Source: Chloroflexota bacterium (GTDB lineage: Bacteria; Chloroflexota; UBA4733). From it: a DNA stretch of 6,264 nucleotides. The notes under the pieces were generated by a model that searched no databases, had not been told where the DNA came from, and worked only from the letters and a program-made list of their open reading frames with translations. The stretch is from NCBI GenBank assembly GCA_025980355.1, contig JAICXR010000214.1:1-6264 (forward strand), read 5' to 3'. A program made the position numbers and the translations under genes. Below are positions 1 to 6,060 of this stretch, one piece after another. How positions within the stretch are numbered: the first letter of the stretch is position 1; each line of letters begins with the position of its first letter.

Positions 1-47
1 CCCTCGCGATGCAAAACTCTGCGGCGCACACCTGAATGTTCACCGCC

Positions 48-79
48 TTGACACCGCCTGTGGGCCGGGGCACCATACT
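48..79 (+). promoter_or_regulatory. Candidate promoter of the solute-binding protein gene
   Basis: A perfect TTGACA -35 box lies at 48-53. The -10 match is poorer. CACCAT at 71-76 gives the ideal 17-bp spacer with three of six consensus bases, and CATACT at 74-79 gives four of six with a long 20-bp spacer. Transcription would begin near 83-88, leaving a leader of about 45 nt before the GTG at 132. The exact -35 hexamer in high-GC DNA is the main support; the weak -10 is the reason for caution. Positions 1-47 show no recognisable gene end or other signal. Confidence 0.4.
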
Positions 80-116
80 GGGGCTTCGTTCATTCTGATT
101 GTGGGTTTGCTTCTTG

Positions 117-122
117 AGGAGG
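117..122 (+). promoter_or_regulatory. Ribosome binding site that sets the GTG start at 132
   Basis: AGGAGG is a perfect Shine-Dalgarno core, nine bases before the GTG at 132. It lies inside the longer reading frame that begins with TTG at 99, so it argues for the internal GTG and against that upstream TTG. Starting at 132 also puts the twin-arginine motif at residues 8-9, a normal place for a Tat signal peptide. Confidence 0.8.
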
Positions 123-131
123 AAATCGCCT

Positions 132-1673
132 GTGCCACTCAGCACACTGACTCGACGCCAGTTTCTCGGTAGCCTGGCGACGGTGGCCGGGGCCGGCATC
201 GTGACCGCCGGATGTGGTTCCGCGGCCGTACAGACCGCCACACAGTCCGCCGGCTCGTCGGCCGCAGCGCCGACGTCGGCCGCCACGGCCGGCAGCGCGA
301 GCGTCGCCCCAACGACGGCGTCCGCGTCGAGCGCCGCCACAACCACCGCCGCAAGCAGCGCGGCGACCAGTAGCGCGACGGCGAGTAGTGCGGCAGCGAC
401 CAGCAGCCCGGCTGCCGCCGCCAAGGCCGGCCAGGTTTCGCTGAACTGGTGGCCGGGCTGGCCCGGCACCTACATGGGCGACATCGCCAACGCCTTTATG
501 AAGGACAATCCCACGATCAAGGTGGAGCCCGGCCTGTACTACCCTGACGACACCAAGCTGCTCGCCCAAGTCGCCGCGGGGACGGGCCCCGATCTCGTAT
601 CGGACATCGACTACTCCAACTATATTCAACGCGCCCTCGTCCAGCCGATCGACGACCTGCTCCAGGCGGCGAAGATCGCCACCAAGGGCGGTGATATCCG
701 CGATTCCAACTGGAACGCCTTCTTCTGGCACGGCAAGTACTACGGCGTGCCGGCCGTGGACACGGCGGGCCGGCAGGGGATGGGCTACAACGTTGACCTC
801 GTCCAACAGGCCGGACTGGACCCGACGAAACTGCCGGAGACGTGGGACGATGTCTACGTCTGGCACCAGAAGCTGACGAAGTTGGACACGGCGGGCAACG
901 TGCAATATCTCGGCCTTGATCCGCTGTTCAGCCGCCCCAGCGCCGCAAGCGGGGGCGATCCCTGGATGTGGCCGCCGATGTGGGGCTTCCACTATTTCGA
1001 CGTCAACACCATGAAGTACGACATCGACCGCTCGGAGACGGCGGATTTCTACACGATGATCCAGAAGTTCGATGACGTGCCGGGCATTGACAAGAAAAAC
1101 GCCTTCGCGAAGCCGTTCTCGAACAAGTACAACGCCTTCGGGGCCGGAAAGCAGGCGATGGCGATCACCTATCCATCCGGGCCGGCAGAGGTCCACCAGG
1201 TCGATGCGAACAGCCACTATGCGTGGACGTACGTGCCGATGCCCACCAATCGGAAGGGGATCACGCTCCAGACGGCCGCCGGGCACGCCCAGGTGCTCCT
1301 GGCCGGGACGAAGCACCGGGACGAGGCCTTCCAGTTGGCCGTCTACATGACGGGTAAACAAGCAAGCGACATCCTGTTCGACCAGGTGGGCTGGGTCGGG
1401 CCGAGCAAGAAGTGGCAGCAGACGATGGACCTCAGCAAGTTCGCGCCGGACGTCCAGCAAGGCATCCGCTTCTTCACGGACTCCCTCGACCAGGCCAAGG
1501 AAGTCTGGATCCCGGATATGGACCCGGAGGACGGGTATCTCCGGGCGCAGTGGCAGAAAATCGCCGACCAGGTGAACCACCACAAGCTCGATGCCAAGAC
1601 GGCCGCCCAGCAACTGCAGTTCATGATGACGACGCAGATCAACAGCCAGGCAGGCGATTTCAAAGCCGGATAA
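132..1673 (+). CDS. Tat-exported lipoprotein, ABC transporter family 1 solute-binding protein
   Basis: Predicted extracytoplasmic binding protein of an ABC importer, most likely for a sugar or oligosaccharide; the ligand cannot be read from sequence. With the GTG start it has 513 residues. The N-terminus carries a twin-arginine motif (TRRQFLG, residues 7-13), a hydrophobic stretch, and a lipobox-like VTAGC ending at Cys28, suggesting Tat export followed by lipid anchoring. Residues 29 to about 101 are almost entirely Ala, Ser and Thr, a flexible tether. The folded domain starts near 102 (VSLNWWPGW) and has family 1 features: TGPDLV at 151-156, a GKYYGVP strand at 201-207, and a GYNVDLVQQAGL block near 218-229. 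Its length suits the family once the linker is allowed for. No permease or ATPase gene follows, so its membrane partners are left of the window or elsewhere. The general class is secure; the substrate is unknown. Confidence 0.9.
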   Translation: MPLSTLTRRQFLGSLATVAGAGIVTAGCGSAAVQTATQSAGSSAAAPTSAATAGSASVAPTTASASSAATTTAASSAATSSATASSAAATSSPAAAAKAGQVSLNWWPGWPGTYMGDIANAFMKDNPTIKVEPGLYYPDDTKLLAQVAAGTGPDLVSDIDYSNYIQRALVQPIDDLLQAAKIATKGGDIRDSNWNAFFWHGKYYGVPAVDTAGRQGMGYNVDLVQQAGLDPTKLPETWDDVYVWHQKLTKLDTAGNVQYLGLDPLFSRPSAASGGDPWMWPPMWGFHYFDVNTMKYDIDRSETADFYTMIQKFDDVPGIDKKNAFAKPFSNKYNAFGAGKQAMAITYPSGPAEVHQVDANSHYAWTYVPMPTNRKGITLQTAAGHAQVLLAGTKHRDEAFQLAVYMTGKQASDILFDQVGWVGPSKKWQQTMDLSKFAPDVQQGIRFFTDSLDQAKEVWIPDMDPEDGYLRAQWQKIADQVNHHKLDAKTAAQQLQFMMTTQINSQAGDFKAG

Positions 1674-1761
1674 GAACGTGCCGCGTTCGGCCATACCCGT
1701 CCCGGCCCACCGCCGTCTATCGCGCGTGGACACGCGGAGACCGTGAAGAGGCATTGGGATC

Positions 1762-2715
1762 ATGGGCGACGGCGAGGGTCTGTTCATCCCGCCTGAGCTG
1801 GAGGCGGCCAGCGCGTGGTGGGACCGGGGCGGTCGGGACTGGCTGGTGCGCCTGCCGGAACTCGTCGCCGGCTACGAGCAGCGATGGGCCATCCGTGTCG
1901 GGCGGGCCTTCTCCCCCGGCGGCACCGCGTCGTACGTCGCCCCGGCAACGCGCGCGGACGGGTCGCCGGCGGTGCTCAAGCTCTCGCCGCCCGACCCGGC
2001 CATGCGGCACGAGGCGGCGGCGCTCGGGCTCTACGCCGGCGACGGGGCGGTCCTGCTCTACGAGCACGACCCGGCCCCCCCGGCCCTGCTCCTGGAACGC
2101 TGCCGGCCCGGCACCGCACTGCCGCTGGCGGTCGCGAACCCGGACGAGCAGGTGGTGATCGGCGCGCGGGTGCTGCGGCGGCTGTGGCGGCCCGTCCCGG
2201 CGGACCACCCGTTCGACCGGCTGGTCGAGGTAGCGGCGCGGATGGCCGACGCGGTCGAGCGAACGGTTCGCGCCTATGCGCCGCCCTACGACCCGGGGCT
2301 GATCGAGGAAGGTGCTGCTCTCCTGCGCACCCTGCCGCTGGAGGTCGCCTCACCGGTGCTCTTGCACCGAGATTTCAACCTGGGCAATGTGCTGGCCGCA
2401 CAGCGCGAGCCCTGGCTGGCGATCGATCCCCAGCCGCTAGTCGGCGACGCCGCCTTCGACGCCGTGCAACTCCTCCTGGAGCCCGGCCAGCTGCTCGACG
2501 AAGCCGATCCAGCCCAGGCGGTGCGACGGCGTCTCGCGCTGGTGGCCCGGGAGACGGGGCTAGACGCCCAACGCATGTGCGCCTGGGCCCTCGCCCGCGC
2601 CGTCGAGTGGGGACTGGCCGCCCTCACGGTCGGATCGCCGCCCTGGGGCGAGGATGCAATCAACCTGGCACACGTCTTAGCCCGGGTGGGGAGCAGTGGG
2701 TACGTTCGGGGCTGA
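1762..2715 (+). CDS. APH(6)/hydroxyurea-type aminoglycoside phosphotransferase family protein (streptomycin 6-kinase-like)
   Basis: Predicted cytoplasmic ATP-dependent small-molecule kinase of 317 residues, close to streptomycin 6-kinases of about 307. Visible kinase-fold features, in order: a probable ATP-binding Lys73 in VLKL, Glu84 in RHEAAALG, the catalytic loop HRDFNLGN at 202-209 with Asp204 as likely catalytic base and Asn209 as metal ligand, and IDPQPLVGD at 221-229 with Asp222 in the DFG-equivalent position. The REPWLAIDP block is typical of this family (Pfam APH_6_hur). The usual IDPKP is IDPQP here. All core residues are present, so an active kinase is expected, but the substrate could be streptomycin, hydroxyurea or an unrelated metabolite. 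It starts with ATG; GAAGAGG at 1745-1751 is a modest ribosome site. It lies 88 bp after the binding-protein gene, so co-transcription is possible but unproven, and it converges with the cupin gene. Confidence 0.85.
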   Translation: MGDGEGLFIPPELEAASAWWDRGGRDWLVRLPELVAGYEQRWAIRVGRAFSPGGTASYVAPATRADGSPAVLKLSPPDPAMRHEAAALGLYAGDGAVLLYEHDPAPPALLLERCRPGTALPLAVANPDEQVVIGARVLRRLWRPVPADHPFDRLVEVAARMADAVERTVRAYAPPYDPGLIEEGAALLRTLPLEVASPVLLHRDFNLGNVLAAQREPWLAIDPQPLVGDAAFDAVQLLLEPGQLLDEADPAQAVRRRLALVARETGLDAQRMCAWALARAVEWGLAALTVGSPPWGEDAINLAHVLARVGSSGYVRG

Positions 2716-2726
2716 CCGCCCGGCCC

Positions 2727-3179
2727 TTACTGGGCAGGTGCCAGACCGTCGGAGGCCGCGTGTCCGCGCCAGGCCATCGTCAGCAAGAAGACGCCGTCCT
2801 CGAGCGCCGTCACCGAGTGACGGAGCGCCGCTTCCAGGGCCAGGAACTGGCCGGCGACGAGGTTGATGTGCTGATTGGGCAGGTCCACCCGCAGCTTCCC
2901 CGAGATCGCCTGGATGGTGATCGGCCCGGAGGATTGGTGCGGGTCCATGGCCGCGCCATGGCGCAGCGCCACCAGCACGACGCGCAAGTCGGCCTCTTTC
3001 ACCAGGGTCTTCGCGGTATGCCCCGTCTTGCGCCAGCCCTCCTCTTCCAGCAACTGGCGGACCTCATCACCGAGGTCGAAGCTCAGCGTCGATTCGGCCA
3101 GCCAGCGCGAGGCGCGCTCGGTGCTGCCGTGGGTGGCCCCGGTCACCGGCGCCTCGGACGATCCATGCTCTGTGTTCAC
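2727..3179 (-). CDS. Small cupin-domain protein
   Basis: A 150-residue protein, soluble and without a signal peptide, carrying a single cupin barrel at roughly residues 55-138. Motif 1 is degenerate: MDPHQSSGPITIQAISGKLRV (split: MDPHQSS at 78-84, then GPITIQAISG at 85-94), keeping one clear His (81) where classic cupins have HxH plus a Glu. Motif 2 is LVAGQFLALEAALRH, with His121 retained. About 50 residues precede the barrel, with LDLG-like polar helix character around LSFDLGDEV. The start is a GTG at 3179 because AAAGGAGG lies just upstream on this strand (3184-3191), though the spacing of four bases is short. The open frame extends up to 3299 without a comparable ribosome site. It is divergent from the kinase-regulator operon and ends 11 bp from the phosphotransferase stop. 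The function is unknown; a small-molecule-sensing or isomerase-like role is possible, and metal-dependent catalysis looks doubtful. Confidence 0.8.
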   Translation of the reverse strand: MNTEHGSSEAPVTGATHGSTERASRWLAESTLSFDLGDEVRQLLEEEGWRKTGHTAKTLVKEADLRVVLVALRHGAAMDPHQSSGPITIQAISGKLRVDLPNQHINLVAGQFLALEAALRHSVTALEDGVFLLTMAWRGHAASDGLAPAQ

Positions 3180-3361
3180 GGTGCCTCCTTTCGTCGATCC
3201 GCCAAGCATATGCCGTGCCGGCCGGTTCCACCAGCACTCGGTCGGAGCAGAGACGTCGTCGCCGACGCCTGGTGGTCGCCACCCGGTATGCGGTAGCATC
3301 TCGTGGAGTGGCGGGAACGGCCGGGTTGCCGCATCCCCGTCTATCCGGGAGGAGCGCGACG
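3180..3361. promoter_or_regulatory. Divergent control region between cupin gene and two-component operon
   Basis: About 180 bp separates the cupin GTG (minus strand) from the preferred kinase start (plus strand). It must hold promoters for both directions unless they lie inside coding sequence. On the plus strand TAGCAT at 3294-3299 resembles a -10 box, but no good -35 sits 16-18 bp upstream, so I do not call a promoter. The cupin ribosome site occupies 3184-3191 and the kinase site 3347-3354. No clear direct repeats of the kind bound by OmpR/PhoB regulators stand out by eye. Confidence 0.5.
3347..3354 (+). promoter_or_regulatory. Strong ribosome binding site pointing to a CTG start at 3362
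   Basis: GGGAGGAG is the best Shine-Dalgarno sequence upstream of the kinase. It lies seven bases before an in-frame CTG at 3362. The other in-frame starts (GTG at 3215, 3272 and 3308, TTG at 3326) have no comparable site at a suitable distance. The residues these would add are Arg-rich and low in complexity, unlike a conserved N-terminus. Confidence 0.65.
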
Positions 3362-5347
3362 CTGGAACCGGCCCGCGACGAACCTTCAGCGGCGACGAAT
3401 ACCGATCCGAACGCGCCGTTAGGCCACGCCTCCGCGGAGCGGCACCCCGCGCAACAGGCCCTCATCTTGCAGGCCGTTGGCGAAGGGATCGTCGGCCTGG
3501 ACCCGGCGGGGGCCGTTACCTTCGCCAATCCGGCGGCGGCGGCCATGACCGGGTATGCACCGGAGGATTTGTCCGGCCGCTCCTTCCACGCGCTCGTACA
3601 CCACCACCACGCCGACGGCACGCCATATGCCGAACAGGACTGCCCGATTCTGGCGGTCTACCGGGACCTCGCCGTCCATCGGGCGAGCGGCGACGTGTTC
3701 TGGCGCCGCGACGGGACGAGCTTCCCGGTGGAGTACGTCGGGACGCCGATGGTCGCGGACGACGCGCTGGTCGGCGCCGTGGTGCTCTTCCGGGACATTC
3801 GTGAGCGCCTGGAGGCGGAGGCCCATCAGCGCGACCTGTTGCGGCGCGCCGAGACGGCGGAGGCGCGCTTCCGCACCCTGCTGGAGTCGGCACCGGATCC
3901 GATTGTGATCACCGATCGCCGCGGCGAGATCGTGCTCGTCAACCGCCAGGCCGAGTTCGCCTTCGGCTACACCCGGGAGGCCCTGCAAGGCCAGCCTATC
4001 GAGGTGCTTGTCCCGCCGCGCTTCCGGCAAGGCCACGTGGCGCACCGCCACCACTACTACGCCCACGCCCGCACCCGCCCGATGGGGGCGGGCCTCGACC
4101 TCTCCGCGCAGCGCCGGGACGGCAGCGAATTCCCGACGGAGATCAGTCTGAGCCCGGTCGAGTCGGACGGCGAGTTGCTCGTCATCAGCGTCATCCGCGA
4201 CATCACGGAGCGTCACCGGGCGGCCGAGGCCCTGCGGGAGAGCGAAGAACGTTTCCGTCTGCTGGTCCAGAATGTCCAGGACTACGCCATCTTCTTGCTG
4301 ACGCCCGACGGCCACGTCGCGAGCTGGAATTCCGGCGCCCAGCGTCTGCTGGGCTATGACGAAGCGACCATCGTGGGCCAGCACTTCACCCACTTCTACC
4401 CGCCGGAGGACGTCGCGGCGGGGAAGCCACAGGAGGAGCTGCGGGTGGCGGCGGCCGAGGGCCGCTGTGCGGACGAAGGGCGACGCCTCCGACAGGACGG
4501 CTCCGAGTTCTGGGCCAACACGATCCTGACCGCCTTGCGCGACCCGCAAGGCCGGCTGCGCGGCTTCGCCAAGGTGACGCGCGACGTCACGGCGCGGCGC
4601 GAACTGGAGCGCCAGAAGGACGAGTTCGTCGCCAACGTCTCCCACGACCTGCGCACGCCGCTGGGCGCGATCACCATGTCCATCGGCGCGGTGCTGGCCC
4701 ACGCGCCGCCGGACCTGCCGCCGCCCCTCCGCCGTCTCCTCGTCAACATCGACTTGGCCTCGGCGCGCATGGCGCGGCTCGTGGACGACCTGCTGGAACT
4801 CACCCGGTTGCAGGCGGGGCGCGTGCAACTGCGGCTCGAACGCACCGACCTCTGCGCGCTGGCGCGCCGTGCGGCGGACGCCATCGAGCCGCTGGCGGAG
4901 GCGAAGCGCCAGCGGCTGGACCTCGACCTGCCGCCCTCCCCGCTCCGGAGCTCGGTCGACGCCGAGCGGCTGGAGCGCGCGCTCATCAACCTGCTCGCGA
5001 ATGCCCAGAAGTACGGCCGGGAAGGGGGCCGGATCGGGCTGCGTCTCCGACGACGCGCCGGGGAAATCTCCATCGCGGTGAGCGACGACGGCCCCGGCAT
5101 CCCCGCGGAGGAGCAAGCGCGCATCTTCAATCGCTTCTACCGCGCCGCCGGCACGGCCGGCAATGAGGGCAGCGGGCTCGGCCTCCCCATCGCCCGCGGC
5201 ATGGCGGAGCTGCACGGCGGGCGGCTGGAGGTGGAGAGTGCACCGGGCCGGGGCAGCACCTTCACCATCGCCTTGCCGCTGAAGGGGACGAGGGAGGCGA
5301 CGACCGCCTCGGGACAACCGACCACGAGGAAGGGGGCAGCCGGATGA
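3362..5347 (+). CDS. Soluble triple-PAS sensor histidine kinase
   Basis: Predicted cytoplasmic sensor kinase that autophosphorylates on His and passes the phosphate to the regulator encoded next. From the CTG start it has 661 residues. Three PAS domains come first, at about 31-150, 167-285 and 295-413; the first contains HADGTPYAEQDCPI, the second RPMGAGLDL and RRDGSEFPTEISLSP, the third DYAIF and FYPPEDVAAGKP. All three end in the usual RDI/RDV-T-R pattern. The kinase core follows: H-box FVANVSHDLRTPL with phospho-acceptor His428, N-box NLLANAQKY (Asn547), G1 box DDGPGIP (575-581), F-box IFNRFYR (588-594) and G2 box GSGLGLPIA (603-611). All catalytic motifs are intact. No membrane segment or signal peptide is visible, so the signal is probably intracellular (redox, gas, light or small ligand); no cofactor can be assigned. 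Its stop overlaps the regulator's ATG. A gene caller that ignores CTG would place the start at 3215 or 3308. Confidence 0.9.
   Translation: MEPARDEPSAATNTDPNAPLGHASAERHPAQQALILQAVGEGIVGLDPAGAVTFANPAAAAMTGYAPEDLSGRSFHALVHHHHADGTPYAEQDCPILAVYRDLAVHRASGDVFWRRDGTSFPVEYVGTPMVADDALVGAVVLFRDIRERLEAEAHQRDLLRRAETAEARFRTLLESAPDPIVITDRRGEIVLVNRQAEFAFGYTREALQGQPIEVLVPPRFRQGHVAHRHHYYAHARTRPMGAGLDLSAQRRDGSEFPTEISLSPVESDGELLVISVIRDITERHRAAEALRESEERFRLLVQNVQDYAIFLLTPDGHVASWNSGAQRLLGYDEATIVGQHFTHFYPPEDVAAGKPQEELRVAAAEGRCADEGRRLRQDGSEFWANTILTALRDPQGRLRGFAKVTRDVTARRELERQKDEFVANVSHDLRTPLGAITMSIGAVLAHAPPDLPPPLRRLLVNIDLASARMARLVDDLLELTRLQAGRVQLRLERTDLCALARRAADAIEPLAEAKRQRLDLDLPPSPLRSSVDAERLERALINLLANAQKYGREGGRIGLRLRRRAGEISIAVSDDGPGIPAEEQARIFNRFYRAAGTAGNEGSGLGLPIARGMAELHGGRLEVESAPGRGSTFTIALPLKGTREATTASGQPTTRKGAAG
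5326..5336 (+). promoter_or_regulatory. Ribosome binding site of the response regulator, inside the kinase gene
   Basis: GAGGAAGGGGG lies seven bases before the ATG at 5344, within the last codons of the kinase. Together with the ATGA overlap at 5344-5347 it indicates translational coupling, which would keep the two partners at a fixed ratio. Confidence 0.7.
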
Positions 5348-6036
5348 ACATCCTGGTGGTGGACGACGATCCGCAGATGCGCGAGGCGCTCACGGTCAGC
5401 CTGGAGTTGCACTGGGACGACGCGAGCATCCTGGCCGCCAAGGACGGGGAGGAGGGGCTGCGCCTATTCGCCGAGCACGACCCCGACATCGTGCTTCTCG
5501 ACGTCTCCATGCCGGGCAAGGACGGTTTCCAGGTGTTACAGGAGATCCGCCGACGTTCCGACGTGCCGGTGCTCATGCTGACGGCGCGAGGCGACGAGAC
5601 GGCGCAGGTCCGCGGCCTGGAGCTCGGCGCCGACGACTACGTGGTGAAGCCGTTCAGCCACCTGGCGCTGCTGGCGCGGATCAAGGCGGTATTGCGGCGG
5701 GCGGCGTTGCCGCCGCCGGCTCGCGCCTTGCCGGATTTCACGACGGGCGACCTCGCCATCCACTTCCAGAACCAGGACGTCACGGTGAAGGGGGAGCGCG
5801 TCAACCTCACCCCTATCGAGTACAAACTGCTCTACCACCTGGCACGCAACGCCGGCCGGGTGCTGCCGCAGCAGACGCTGCTCGACCGGGTCTGGGGCGA
5901 GGACTACGACGCCACCAGCGATTACCTGAAGGTGTACATCAGCCGGTTGCGGGCCAAGCTGGAACGGCCCGGCGACGCCCACTACATCGAGACGGTCCGC
6001 GGCCTGGGCTACCGCTTCATCCGGCGAAAGGACTGA
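5344..6036 (+). CDS. OmpR/PhoB-family response regulator (receiver + winged helix)
   Basis: A 230-residue cytoplasmic transcription factor of standard family length. The receiver domain covers about residues 1-118. It has the acidic pair Asp7-Asp8 in ILVVDDDP, the phospho-acceptor Asp53 in LLDVSMPG, the switch Thr80 in MLTAR, and Lys102 in VVKPF, so it should be phosphorylated normally. The DNA-binding winged helix covers about 128-228, with LTPIEYKLL at 155-163, the recognition-helix region TSDYLKVYISRLRAKL at 191-206, and the C-terminal hairpin VRGLGYRF at 218-225. It overlaps the kinase gene by four bases, so the kinase is its evident partner. Members of this family usually bind direct repeats as dimers and often regulate neighbouring genes or themselves; the divergent region upstream of the operon is the first place to look for targets. 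No target is proven by the sequence. Confidence 0.95.
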   Translation: MNILVVDDDPQMREALTVSLELHWDDASILAAKDGEEGLRLFAEHDPDIVLLDVSMPGKDGFQVLQEIRRRSDVPVLMLTARGDETAQVRGLELGADDYVVKPFSHLALLARIKAVLRRAALPPPARALPDFTTGDLAIHFQNQDVTVKGERVNLTPIEYKLLYHLARNAGRVLPQQTLLDRVWGEDYDATSDYLKVYISRLRAKLERPGDAHYIETVRGLGYRFIRRKD

Positions 6037-6060
6037 CCGGGTCTGCGACCGCGGGCCTCG

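Noticed and set aside
99..131. Upstream TTG start for the binding protein
   Set aside because: The perfect AGGAGG at 117-122 lies inside this extension and serves the GTG at 132.
1723..1736. Small hairpin CGCGT-GGAC-ACGCG after the binding-protein gene
   Set aside because: A five-base stem without a T-run is not a convincing terminator in GC-rich DNA, and it sits close to the start of the next gene.
90..1787. 565-codon open frame on the minus strand opposite the binding-protein gene
   Set aside because: It is a shadow of a GC-rich gene: the plus-strand frame has clear Tat, lipobox and family 1 features, while the antisense protein is Arg/Val/Leu-rich, ends in a Gly/Arg low-complexity run opposite the linker, and has no recognisable domain.
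2945..2961. Perfect 7-bp inverted repeat CCATGGC-CGC-GCCATGG
   Set aside because: It lies within the cupin coding sequence (HGAAMD codons) and is most likely a chance result of codon choice; no T-run follows.
1815..3296. 493-codon plus-strand frame across the phosphotransferase and cupin genes
   Set aside because: It overlaps two well-supported genes in other frames and its product is a Gly/Arg/Ala-rich string without domain signals.
3180..3299. N-terminal extension of the cupin protein (starts at 3299 or ATG at 3209)
   Set aside because: No ribosome site precedes these starts, whereas AAAGGAGG lies directly before the GTG at 3179; the extra residues are not cupin-like.
5144..5161. GCCGGC-ACG-GCCGGC inverted repeat
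   Set aside because: It falls within the kinase ATP-lid codons (AAGTAG residues) and is explained by GC-rich codon use.
3419..5317. 632-codon open frame on the minus strand opposite the histidine kinase
   Set aside because: Long antisense frames are expected where third positions are mostly G or C. The kinase on the plus strand has every catalytic motif; the antisense product has none and is Arg/Ala/Val-rich.
6037..6060. Terminator between the regulator and the NirK-like gene
   Set aside because: Only a four-base GGTC/GACC stem can be drawn and there is no T-run on either strand.
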